In this document: positions 1 through 7,506 of the stretch, piece after piece
Position numbering within the stretch: the stretch's first letter is position 1
Layout of the letters: the number at the start of each line of letters is the position of its first letter
Assembly: GCA_964540905.1 (NCBI GenBank)
Contig: CAZIOS010000001.1
Span: forward strand, 124,001-188,000
Reading direction: 5' to 3'
Origin: VAYN01 sp964540905
GTDB lineage: Bacteria > Actinomycetota > Thermoleophilia > Solirubrobacterales > 70-9
DNA length: 64,000 bases
Program-made: the position numbers and the translations under genes
Notes under the pieces: generated by a model
The model's input: only the letters and a program-made list of their open reading frames with translations
The model's database searches: none
What the model was told of the DNA's origin: nothing

Positions 1-480
1 CGCCCGCGGGTCGATCGCCGCCTCGCCGGGGGCGTGGACGCCGCCGTGCAGGGAGGGCGTCAGGCCCGGCTCCAGCTCGCGGCAGCGACGCGGAGGCAGC
101 CACTCGGCCTCGAGCCCGAGCGAGCGCTGCAGCTCGTGGACGCGGCGCAGCTGCGCCGCCTCGTCGCGGTCGAGGGCGAGGTGGAGGGCGCCGCGGCGGG
201 CGTACCCGGTCGAGCGCCCGCTCGCCGCCTCGAGCGCGGCGACGAACTCGGGGTAGAGCCGGGCCGAGGCCAGCGTCAGCTCCAGCAGCTCCGCCTCGCC
301 GAAGCTGAGCTCGCCGACCGGCGCCAGCATCCCGGCGGCGACGTTGGTCGCGCCGGCCGGCGGCTCGGCCCGGTCGAGCACCACGACCCGGGCGCCGCGC
401 CGCGCCGCGTACCAGGCGCAGCAGAGGCCGATCACCCCACCGCCAACGAATATCGCGTCGAGACTGCGCTTCTCGGTCAC
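1..480 (-). CDS. thiO: Glycine oxidase ThiO-like FAD protein (3' end outside window)
   Basis: FAD-dependent oxidase of the thiazole branch of thiamine synthesis (ThiO makes iminoglycine from glycine). Reading the minus strand from GTG 480 gives VTEKRSLDAIFVGGGVIGLC, a Rossmann dinucleotide fold with GGGVIG, then a strand ending in a FAD-ribose acidic residue (VVVLDRAE) and GATNVAAGMLAP typical of the DAO/ThiO family. A GGAGG lies just before the GTG. The frame stays open to the window edge, so the C-terminal half is missing. A TPP riboswitch directly upstream and divergent thiE support ThiO over other DAO-family members. Confidence 0.85.
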   Translation of the reverse strand, partial: MTEKRSLDAIFVGGGVIGLCCAWYAARRGARVVVLDRAEPPAGATNVAAGMLAPVGELSFGEAELLELTLASARLYPEFVAALEAASGRSTGYARRGALHLALDRDEAAQLRRVHELQRSLGLEAEWLPPRRCRELEPGLTPSLHGGVHAPGEAAIDPRA

Positions 481-482
481 AC

Positions 483-575
483 CGTTGCCTCCGCCGGCAT
501 TACCCGGATCAGGTTCAGACGGTCGGTGGCCTGAGGCCACCCTCTCAGCCCTCGCGGGCTCCCGTGTACGGACTC
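483..575 (-). promoter_or_regulatory. TPP riboswitch (thi box) controlling thiO
   Basis: On the minus strand the segment carries the canonical THI elements in order: GGGAGCCC...GGGCTGAGAGGG, a variable hairpin (GGCCTCAGGCC), then CTGAACCTGATCCGGGTAAT and GCCGGCGGAGG. These are the pyrimidine- and pyrophosphate-sensing helices of the TPP aptamer. It lies between divergent thiO and thiE but is oriented toward thiO. The ribosome binding site of thiO overlaps its 3' end, which suggests control of translation initiation. Confidence 0.93.
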
Positions 576-627
576 GATGCTACCCCTCTGGCGCTGGCCC
601 CAAGCCGAGTCAGGCCATAATCGGAGG

Positions 628-1455
628 ATGAGCCTCGCGCCACCAGAGGGAGACGGGCCGCTGCGCCACGAGCGGCTGCGCACCGCGCGCCTCTACTTCG
701 TCTGCGACGCCCGCCCCCGCGGCGAGGACCCGGAAGCGCTGCTGCGGGCGGCGCTGGGCGGCGGCGTCGACGTCGTCCAGCTGCGCGAGAAGGAGCTGGG
801 GCGGGGCGAGATCGAGCGCGCCGCCGCCACCTTCCGCCGCGTCTGCGACACCTACAGCGCCCTCTTCATCGTCAACGACGACCCCGACCTGGCCCGCGCC
901 TGCGACGCCGACGGCGTCCACGTCGGCCAGGACGACGGATCGGTAGCCCAAGCGCGAGAAGTGATGGGCCCAGACGCGATCATCGGCCTATCCACGCATT
1001 CAAAAGAGCAGATCAACGCTGCCGGGGGCGCTCCCGACCAAGCAGATCAAGGACGCAGGGAGCGTGGCGTGCTCCGCACGCGAGCGACCGAGGACGCGGA
1101 TATGCGCCGGTCGGGTGCGTCCCCGGACTACATAAGCGTCGGCCCGATCTGGGAGACGCCGACCAAAGCCGGGCGGCCGGCGGTGGGGCTGGAGCTGGTC
1201 TCCCACGCCGCCGCCAAGGCGACCCGCCCCTTCTTCGCGATCGGCGGCGTCGACCCCGGCAACGCCGAGCAGGTGGTGCGGGCCGGGGCGCGGCGGCTCT
1301 GCGTGGTGCGGGCGATCCGCGACGCCGCGGACCCCGGCGCCGCGGCCGCGGCGCTGCGGCGCGCCTTCGTCGCCGCCGACGGCGCGGCGGCCGGCAGCCA
1401 GGACCGGCTGCTCGACGAGCCGGCCCCCTGGAGGGGCGTGGCGCCCGGTGGCTGA
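628..1455 (+). CDS. thiE: Thiamine-phosphate synthase ThiE with an internal insertion
   Basis: Joins HMP-PP and thiazole phosphate to make thiamine phosphate. ATG 628 follows CGGAGG, giving 275 aa. Family motifs: DVVQLREKEL (about 50-59), FIVNDDPDLA (about 80), DGVHVGQDD, IIGLSTHS, DYISVGPIWETPTKAG (about 167-182) and FFAIGGVDPGNA. The spacing between QINAA (128-132) and DYISVGP is about 33 residues longer than in usual ThiE; the extra stretch (about 133-165) is polar, low in complexity and has no counterpart I know. Codon use over 940-1140 is less GC-rich than in the rest of the gene. The gene reads through without a stop, so it may still be functional. Confidence 0.9.
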   Translation: MSLAPPEGDGPLRHERLRTARLYFVCDARPRGEDPEALLRAALGGGVDVVQLREKELGRGEIERAAATFRRVCDTYSALFIVNDDPDLARACDADGVHVGQDDGSVAQAREVMGPDAIIGLSTHSKEQINAAGGAPDQADQGRRERGVLRTRATEDADMRRSGASPDYISVGPIWETPTKAGRPAVGLELVSHAAAKATRPFFAIGGVDPGNAEQVVRAGARRLCVVRAIRDAADPGAAAAALRRAFVAADGAAAGSQDRLLDEPAPWRGVAPGG

Positions 1456-1506
1456 GCAGCGGCGCAAGCGCAAGCGGCGCGGGGGCGCGGGGGCGGCCAC
1501 GCGGGA

Positions 1507-1542
1507 CCGACTTTCTCCCCACCCGGGTGGGGAGAAAGTCGG
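1507..1542. repeat. 36-bp perfect palindrome, possible thiE terminator
   Basis: Two perfect 18-base arms meet at 1524/1525; the right arm begins GGGTGGGGAGAAAGTC. No loop and no U-tract follow, so a classic terminator is uncertain. It lies between the end of thiE and the ATG preferred for the next gene. It would be inside that gene if the earlier GTG at 1448 were used. Confidence 0.6.
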
Positions 1543-1561
1543 CAGCGAGCCCTCCAGCCCG

Positions 1562-2008
1562 ATGACGCGCGGCTACGCCAAGGCCGAGCAGCGCAACCGG
1601 GAGGCGCGCGAAGCGCTGCAGCCGCTGGGCGAGGGCGAGCGGCCGCTGGTGGTGACGATTGGCGCCGCGATCGCGGCCCTGATCGCGCTCTCGATCCTCG
1701 CCGGCTACCTGGCCGGGGTCAAGGTCGAAGGCGAGGCGCCGAAGCTGCCGCAGGTGCTGGCGCCAGCGCTGCTGATGGGGATCATGGCCTGGGGCATGTG
1801 GAAGGCCCGCTACTGGGCCGTGCTCGGCTTCCAGCTGATCCTCGTCTTCCTCATCTTCAGCGCCGTCTACGGGCTCGCCCTGCAGGCGGCGACGCTGGCC
1901 CAGTTCGCCGCCACCCTGGGGCTGCTCGCGGTCACCGGCAGCTTCTTCTTCTTCATGGTCAAGGCGATGGCGCGGATCCAGATGCCGCAGCGCCTTCCCC
2001 GGGACTAG
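1562..2008 (+). CDS. Small membrane protein, unknown function
   Basis: From ATG 1562 this gives 148 aa. A charged N-terminus (MTRGYAKAEQRNREAREALQ) is followed by about three or four hydrophobic helices (IGAAIAALIALSILAGYLAG; LLMGIMAWGMWKARYWAVLGFQLILVFLIFSAVYGLAL; FAATLGLLAVTGSFFFFMV), so it should be an inner-membrane protein. The frame is open from GTG 1448, overlapping thiE by 8 bases, but that version would translate the 36-bp palindrome, so I prefer 1562. I do not recognise the family. Confidence 0.65.
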   Translation: MTRGYAKAEQRNREAREALQPLGEGERPLVVTIGAAIAALIALSILAGYLAGVKVEGEAPKLPQVLAPALLMGIMAWGMWKARYWAVLGFQLILVFLIFSAVYGLALQAATLAQFAATLGLLAVTGSFFFFMVKAMARIQMPQRLPRD

Positions 2009-2030
2009 CCGTTCTATAGGCTCAGGCTCG

Positions 2031-3398
2031 GTGCCCGAATCCTTCGACACGATCGTCATCGGCGGCGGCCCAGGCGGCTATGTGGCCGCGATCCGCTCCG
2101 CTCAGCTCGGCCGCAAAACCGCCGTGGTCGAGCGCGACAAGGCCGGCGGCCGCTGCCTCAACTACGCCTGCATCCCGGCCAAGACGATCCTGCGCACGGC
2201 CGAGATCTACACCGAGGCGCGCGAGAGCGCCGACCTCGGCGTCGTCGCCAGCGACGTCAAGCTCGACTGGGAGGCGGTCGGCAAGCGCCGCGCCGCGGTC
2301 TCCGAGTCGCTCTCGGGCGGGGTGAAGATGCTCTGGGACAAAAACAAGGTGACGGTGATCGAGGGCGAGGGCTCGCTCACCGCCGAGGGCGACGTCAAGG
2401 TCGGCGAGGAGGTCTACGAGGCCGGCGCCGTCGTCCTCGCCACCGGCTCGGTGGCGCTGCCGATCCCCGGGGTCGAGTTCGGCGGACGCGTCGTCGACAC
2501 CTGGGGGGCCTGGTCGCTGCCCGAGGTGCCGCGGAAGATCGCCGTCGTCGGCGCCGGCGCCTCCGGCTCGGAGATCGCCTCCGCCTACGGCCGCTTCGGC
2601 ACCGAGGTGCTGCTGATCGAGATGCTGCCGCAGATCCTCCCGGCCGAGGACAAGGACGTCGTCCGCGTCGTCGAGCGCGCCTTCAAGAAGCAGAACATCA
2701 CCGTCGCCACCGGCAACCCGGTCGAGAACGTCGAGGCCGGCAAGGGCTCGGTCAAGCTCACCTACGGCGGCGAGTCGACCGAGGTCGACTACCTCTGCAT
2801 CGCCGGCGGCCGCGCCGCCGACACCGCGGCGCTGAACCTCGCCACGGCCGGGGTCGAGCTGGAGCCGAGCGGCAAGGTCAGGGTCGACGAGTTCCAGCGC
2901 ACCTCGAACCCGAAGGTCTTCGCGATCGGCGACCTGGTCAACCGCAAGGCGCTCGCCCACAAGGCCTCCGAGGAGGCGATCGTCGCGGTCGAGACCGCGG
3001 CCGGCGCCCCCACCCACCCGGTCGACCAGAACCTCGTCGCCGGCGCCACCTTCAGCCACCCGCAGGTCGCCAGCGTCGGCCTCACCGAGGCGGCGGCGAA
3101 GGAGGCCGGCAACGACGTCAAGGTCGGCAAGTTCAAACTCGGCGGCGTCGGCGGCGCCACCGTCTACGACGACAAAGAAGGCCTGGTCAAGATCGTCGCC
3201 GACTCCAGGTACGGCGAGATCCTCGGCGTCCACATCGTCGGCAACCGCGCCTGCGACATGATCGCCGAGCTGGTGGCGACGATGGCGCTCGAGGGCGGCT
3301 ACCAGGAGCTGGCGCGGATCACCCACCCCCACCCGACGATCTCCGAGGCGATCTTCGAAGCCGCCCGCGCCGTTGACGGCTGGGCGACGCACGCCTGA
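2031..3398 (+). CDS. lpdA: Dihydrolipoyl dehydrogenase (E3)
   Basis: FAD enzyme that reoxidises dihydrolipoamide of 2-oxoacid dehydrogenase complexes with NAD+. 455 aa from GTG 2031. N-terminal FAD fold IVIGGGPGGYVAAIRSAQLG; redox disulfide GGRCLNYACIPAKT (the common form is GGTCLNVGCIPSK, so residues around the two cysteines differ while their spacing is kept); NAD fold IAVVGAGASGSEIASAYGRFG (about 168-188); second FAD motif FAIGDLVNRKALAHKASEE; C-terminal HPHPTISEAI with the catalytic His and Glu. It precedes the E1/E2 genes, so it is probably the E3 of that complex. Confidence 0.93.
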   Translation: MPESFDTIVIGGGPGGYVAAIRSAQLGRKTAVVERDKAGGRCLNYACIPAKTILRTAEIYTEARESADLGVVASDVKLDWEAVGKRRAAVSESLSGGVKMLWDKNKVTVIEGEGSLTAEGDVKVGEEVYEAGAVVLATGSVALPIPGVEFGGRVVDTWGAWSLPEVPRKIAVVGAGASGSEIASAYGRFGTEVLLIEMLPQILPAEDKDVVRVVERAFKKQNITVATGNPVENVEAGKGSVKLTYGGESTEVDYLCIAGGRAADTAALNLATAGVELEPSGKVRVDEFQRTSNPKVFAIGDLVNRKALAHKASEEAIVAVETAAGAPTHPVDQNLVAGATFSHPQVASVGLTEAAAKEAGNDVKVGKFKLGGVGGATVYDDKEGLVKIVADSRYGEILGVHIVGNRACDMIAELVATMALEGGYQELARITHPHPTISEAIFEAARAVDGWATHA

Positions 3399-3998
3399 GT
3401 GGCCGCCGTGCCCGGCGCGCGCGCGACCTTCTACTACGACCTCGGGTCGCCGTACGCGTACCTCGCCGCGGAGCGGGTCAGCGGGCTGTTCACGGAAGCG
3501 GAGCTGGAGCAGCCGGAGTGGGTGCCGGTCCTGCTCGGGGGCCTGTTCGCGCGTTTCGACCGCGGCTCTTGGTCGCAGACGGCGGCGCGGGCGGAGGGCA
3601 TGGCCGAGGTCGAGCGCCGCGCCGGCGTCTACGGGCTGCCGCCGCTCGTCTGGCCGGACCCCTGGCCCGGCAACACGCTGACGGCGATGCGGGCGGCGAC
3701 CTTCGCCAAGCAGACCGGCCGCGCCGTCTCCTTCTCCCTCGCCGCCTTCCGCCAGGCCTTCGCCGCCGGCCGCGACCTCAGCGACCCCGACAACGTGACG
3801 ATCGCCGGCGCCGCCTGCGAGCTGCACCCGCGGGCGCTGCTGAAAGCGACGCAGACGGACATCGTCAAGAACGCCCTCAAGGAGGCGACCGCGGCGGCCG
3901 GGGACCGCGGCGTCGAAGGGGTGCCGGCGCTGGTCGTCGGCGAGCGCGTCTTCTGGGGGGACGACCGGCTCGAGGAGGCGGTCGAAGCGGCGAGCTAA
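3399..3998 (+). CDS. DsbA-family oxidoreductase / HCCA-isomerase-like protein
   Basis: 199 aa, GTG start immediately after the lpdA stop (no spacer), so translationally coupled. The N-terminal FYYDLGSPYAYLAAERV with SPYAY instead of a CxxC motif is typical of 2-hydroxychromene-2-carboxylate isomerase-like members of the DsbA/kappa-GST superfamily. The late motif VEGVPALVVGERVFWGDDRLEEA is the cis-proline loop and C-terminal helix of the fold. Without CxxC it is unlikely to be a disulfide oxidase; a glutathione-type or other thiol-cofactor transferase is possible. Substrate unknown. Confidence 0.8.
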   Translation: MAAVPGARATFYYDLGSPYAYLAAERVSGLFTEAELEQPEWVPVLLGGLFARFDRGSWSQTAARAEGMAEVERRAGVYGLPPLVWPDPWPGNTLTAMRAATFAKQTGRAVSFSLAAFRQAFAAGRDLSDPDNVTIAGAACELHPRALLKATQTDIVKNALKEATAAAGDRGVEGVPALVVGERVFWGDDRLEEAVEAAS

Positions 3999-4007
3999 GG
4001 TGAGGCG

Positions 4008-5204
4008 ATGGCCGATCTGCCCGATGCCGCCAGCTGTTATGAGCTGCTAGCGCGGATGGCCCTGATCCGCCGCTTCGAGGAGGAGGCGGGGCGCCAGTAC
4101 CAGCGCGCCAAAGCCGGCGGCTTCCTGCACCTGGCGATCGGCGAGGAGGCGACGATCGTCGGCACCACCTCGGTGATGCGCGCCGACGACTTCCTGATCG
4201 GCACCTACCGCACCCACGGCCACGCGATCGCCCGCGGCACCGAGCCGAAACGGGTGATGGCGGAGCTGTTCGGCCGCGTCGACGGCACCAGCGGCGGCCG
4301 CGGCGGCTCGATGCACATCTTCGACGCCGAGAAGCGCTTCATGGGCGGCTACGGGATCGTCGGCGGCAACCTGCCGATCGCCGCCGGCCTCGCCCTCGCC
4401 TCCCAGTACAAGGGCGAAGACGCGGTCACCGTCTGCATGTTCGGCGACGGCGCCTCCAACACCGGCAACTTCGGCGAGACGATGAACCTGGCGGCGCTGT
4501 GGAGGCTGCCGGTCTTCTTCCTGGTCGAGAACAACCTCTACGGGATGGGGACCGCGGTCGAGCGCCACTCCGCCCAGACCGACCTCTCGAAGAAGGCCGA
4601 GGGCTACGGGATCCCGGGCACCCGGCTCGACGGGATGGACGTCCTCGCCGTCCGCGAGGGGGTCGCCGAGGGGATCCGGCTGGCGCGCGAGGAGGCGCGG
4701 CCGACGCTGCTCGAGGCCTTCACCTACCGCTACCGCGGCCACTCCGCCGCCGACCCCGAGGTCTACCGCGACCCCGAGGAGGTCGAGGAGTGGCGGGCCA
4801 AAGACCCGATCGAGACCTTCGCCCGGCGCTGCGTCGAGGCCGGCGTGCTGGGCGAGCGCGAGGTGGCGCAGGCGCGCGCGGCGGCCGAGGCGACGGTGGT
4901 CGCGGCAACTGAGTTCGCCGAGGCCTCGCCGGAGCCGCCGCTCGACACCCTCTACGAAAACCTCTACACGCTGACCGACGAGGGCGGCTGGTACGCGGTC
5001 GACGAGCGCAGCCCGGAGCCCCACCGCGGCGAGGACGAGGCGCGGATGCCCGACGCCGCGCGCGAGCTGGCCGAGGCCGGCGCCGCCTACGCCGAGCTGC
5101 CCGACGAGGAGCCGCGGCCGAACCCGGCGATCCACGGCGACGCCCAGGAGGGGGTCGAGCCACGGGTCGCGGCCGAGCGCGAGGCCGGGGAGGCGGGCAG
5201 CTGA
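4008..5204 (+). CDS. pdhA: Pyruvate/2-oxoacid dehydrogenase E1 alpha subunit
   Basis: TPP-dependent decarboxylase alpha chain, 398 aa, ATG 4008. Motifs: YRTHGHAIARG (about 67-77), GRGGSMHIFD, GGNLPIAAGLALA, TPP-binding GDGASN about 25 residues before VENNLYGMGT, and the phosphorylation-loop-like YRYRGHSAADPE. The C-terminal 70 residues (after YTLTDEGG) are an acidic, proline-containing extension longer than usual for the family. The stop overlaps the next ATG by one base (TGATG), coupling alpha to beta. Branched-chain 2-oxoacid versus pyruvate preference cannot be decided from sequence alone. Confidence 0.9.
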   Translation: MADLPDAASCYELLARMALIRRFEEEAGRQYQRAKAGGFLHLAIGEEATIVGTTSVMRADDFLIGTYRTHGHAIARGTEPKRVMAELFGRVDGTSGGRGGSMHIFDAEKRFMGGYGIVGGNLPIAAGLALASQYKGEDAVTVCMFGDGASNTGNFGETMNLAALWRLPVFFLVENNLYGMGTAVERHSAQTDLSKKAEGYGIPGTRLDGMDVLAVREGVAEGIRLAREEARPTLLEAFTYRYRGHSAADPEVYRDPEEVEEWRAKDPIETFARRCVEAGVLGEREVAQARAAAEATVVAATEFAEASPEPPLDTLYENLYTLTDEGGWYAVDERSPEPHRGEDEARMPDAARELAEAGAAYAELPDEEPRPNPAIHGDAQEGVEPRVAAEREAGEAGS

Positions 5205-6193
5205 TGGCCGAGCTGCGGATGCGCGAGGCGCTGCGCGACGCGATGGCGGAGGAGATGCGCCGCGACGAGGCGGTCTTCGTGATGGGGGAGGACGTCAGCG
5301 TCTTCCAGGGCGCCTTCAAGGTGACCGAGGGGCTGCTGGGCGAGTTCGGCGAACGGCGGGTGCGCGACACGCCGATCTCCGAGAACACGATCGTCGGCAC
5401 CGGGGTCGGCGCGGCGATGGGCGGGCTGCGGCCGATCGTCGAGCTGATGACGGTCAACTTCTCGCTGCTGGCGCTGGACCAGATCGTCAACCACGCCGCC
5501 GCGATCCCCTACATGTTCAACGGCCAGGCGAAGGTGCCGATGGTGATCCGGATGCCGGGTGGCGGCGGCCACCAGCTCGGCCCCACCCACTCGCACAGCT
5601 TCGAGGCCCTCTTCCTCCAGGTCCCCGGCCTGCTGGTCGCCTGCCCCTCGACCCCGGCCGACGGCAAGGCGCTGTTGAAGGCGGCGATCCGCGACGACAA
5701 CCCGGTCGTCTTCATCGAGCACGAGAGCCTCTACGGGGTCCGCGGCGAGGTGCCCGACGGCGAGGACGAGGTGCTGGGCTTCGGCGAAGCGGCGGTGCGG
5801 CGCGAGGGCGGCGACGTCACCGTCATCGGCATCCTCAAGATGGCCCAGGTCGCCGAGCAGGCGGCGGCGACGCTGGCCGCGGAGCACGGCGTCGCGGCCG
5901 AGGTGATCGACCCGCGCACGCTGCGCCCGCTCGACCTCGACACGATCCTCGCCTCGGTCCGCAAGACCAACCGGGCGGTGATCGTCGAGGAGGGCTGGCC
6001 GCACGGCGGCGTCGGCGCCAACCTGGCGGCGCTGATCACCGAGCAGGCCTTCGACCACCTCGACGCGCCGGTGCAGCGGGTGACCGGCGCCGACGTCCAC
6101 ATGCCGTACTCCAAGCGCCTGGAGCAGGCGGCGATCCCGCACGAGGAGCACGTGGTGAAGGCGGCGCTGGCGACCCTGGAGGGAGCGATCTGA
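5204..6193 (+). CDS. pdhB: Pyruvate/2-oxoacid dehydrogenase E1 beta subunit
   Basis: 329 aa transketolase-like beta chain that forms the alpha2beta2 E1 with the preceding gene. Starts MAELRMREALRDAMAEEMRR, then VFVMGEDVSVFQGAFKVTEGLLGEFGERRVRDTPISE, GTGVGAAMGGLRPIVELMTVNF, IRMPGGGGHQLGPTHSHSFEALF and the C-terminal transketolase domain (IDPRTLRPLDLDTILASVRKT, IVEEGWPHGGVGANLAA). One-base overlaps with both neighbours show a tight operon. Length and motif order are normal for the family. Confidence 0.92.
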   Translation: MAELRMREALRDAMAEEMRRDEAVFVMGEDVSVFQGAFKVTEGLLGEFGERRVRDTPISENTIVGTGVGAAMGGLRPIVELMTVNFSLLALDQIVNHAAAIPYMFNGQAKVPMVIRMPGGGGHQLGPTHSHSFEALFLQVPGLLVACPSTPADGKALLKAAIRDDNPVVFIEHESLYGVRGEVPDGEDEVLGFGEAAVRREGGDVTVIGILKMAQVAEQAAATLAAEHGVAAEVIDPRTLRPLDLDTILASVRKTNRAVIVEEGWPHGGVGANLAALITEQAFDHLDAPVQRVTGADVHMPYSKRLEQAAIPHEEHVVKAALATLEGAI

Positions 6194-7506
6194 TGGCCGA
6201 CGTGGTGATGCCCCGACTGTCCGACTCGATGGAGGAGGGGACCGTGCTGCAGTGGCTGAAGCGGGTCGGCGACGAGGTCGCGGTCGGCGACGAGCTGGTC
6301 GAAATCGAGACCGACAAGGCGAACATGGCCTACGAGAGCGACCTCGCGGGTGTCCTGACGGAGATCCTGGCGCAGGAGGGCGAGACGCTGCCGATCGGGA
6401 CTCCGATCGCGCGGGTCGGAGCTGGAGATTCGGACGAGGGACCGGCCGGTCAGCCCGCGGGTCCTGTCGCCGCAGGGGACCCCCCACCCCCTCCGGTAGC
6501 TAAAGCTTCCTCGGGGGTGGGCCCCCCTACGGCGCCACCCGCGGGAGGATCGGCTGCCACCCCTCAGGGGCAGACCGCCGCAGCTAGCGCCGAGCCGGAC
6601 GCGAACGAGCGGATCAAAGCCTCACCCGTCGCGCGACGGCTAGCTAAAGACAAAGGCATCGACCTCTCCACCATCACCGGCTCCGGACCCGACGGGCGCA
6701 TCGTGAAGAAGGACGTGAAGAAGGCAGCCGCTGCTTCCGCGGGTGACGCGCCCGCCGTGACAGGACCCGCAGATGCACCGCCTGGTCCCTCACCCCTCTC
6801 CCCCGAGACCGCCAAGGGGCAGGTCACGGTCGAGGAGCCGTCGAAGCTGCAGGCGACGATTGCGCGGCGGATGGCGGAGTCGAAGGCGACGGCGCCGCAC
6901 TTCTACCTCAAGGCGGAGATCGACATGAGCCGGGCGGTCGAGGCGCGGGCCTGGGTCAAAGGTGACGCCGCCGAGGGCGAGGTGGTGCCCTCCTTCAACG
7001 ACATGGTGATCCGGGCCTGCGCGCTGGCGCTGCGCGAGTTCCCCCGCGCCAACGGCGCCTACCGCGACGGCCGCTTCGAGCTCTACTCGCGGGTCAACGT
7101 CGGCGTCGCCGTCGCCGCCCCCGACGCGCTCGTCGTCCCCACCGTCTTCGACGCCGACCGCAAGGGCCTGCGCCAGATCGCGACCGAGTCGCGGGCGCTG
7201 GCGCAGCGGGTGCGCAGCGGCGAGATCACCCCGCCGGAGCTCTCCGGCGGCACCTTCACCGTCTCCAACCTGGGGATGTACGGGATCGACGCCTTCGCCG
7301 CGGTGATCAACGCGCCGCAGGCGGGCATCCTCGCCGTCGGCGCGATCAAGCAGCGCCCCGCCGTCCGCGACGGCGCGATCGTCCCCGCCCACCTGATGAA
7401 CGCGACCCTCGCCTGCGACCACCGCATCCTCTACGGCGCCGACGGCGCCCAGTTCCTGGCCCGGGTGCGGACCCTGCTGGAAGAGCCGCTCTCGCTGGCG
7501 CTCTAA
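6193..7506 (+). CDS. pdhC: Dihydrolipoamide acyltransferase (E2)
   Basis: 437 aa core of the complex. One lipoyl domain at the N-terminus with lipoylated Lys in EIETDKANMAYES (about 37-49); an Ala/Pro-rich linker (about 80-135); a peripheral-subunit-binding domain ASPVARRLAKDKGIDLSTITGSGPDGRIVKKDV (about 138-170); a second linker; and the catalytic CAT domain ending DHRILYGADGAQFLARV with the active-site His and Asp. The linker DNA (about 6430-6830) uses noticeably different codons and contains imperfect C-tract/G-tract inverted repeats (CCACCCCC/GGGGGTGG). LipB/LipA encoded nearby supply the lipoyl group. The 3' end overlaps the convergent membrane gene by 4 bases. Confidence 0.92.
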   Translation: MADVVMPRLSDSMEEGTVLQWLKRVGDEVAVGDELVEIETDKANMAYESDLAGVLTEILAQEGETLPIGTPIARVGAGDSDEGPAGQPAGPVAAGDPPPPPVAKASSGVGPPTAPPAGGSAATPQGQTAAASAEPDANERIKASPVARRLAKDKGIDLSTITGSGPDGRIVKKDVKKAAAASAGDAPAVTGPADAPPGPSPLSPETAKGQVTVEEPSKLQATIARRMAESKATAPHFYLKAEIDMSRAVEARAWVKGDAAEGEVVPSFNDMVIRACALALREFPRANGAYRDGRFELYSRVNVGVAVAAPDALVVPTVFDADRKGLRQIATESRALAQRVRSGEITPPELSGGTFTVSNLGMYGIDAFAAVINAPQAGILAVGAIKQRPAVRDGAIVPAHLMNATLACDHRILYGADGAQFLARVRTLLEEPLSLAL

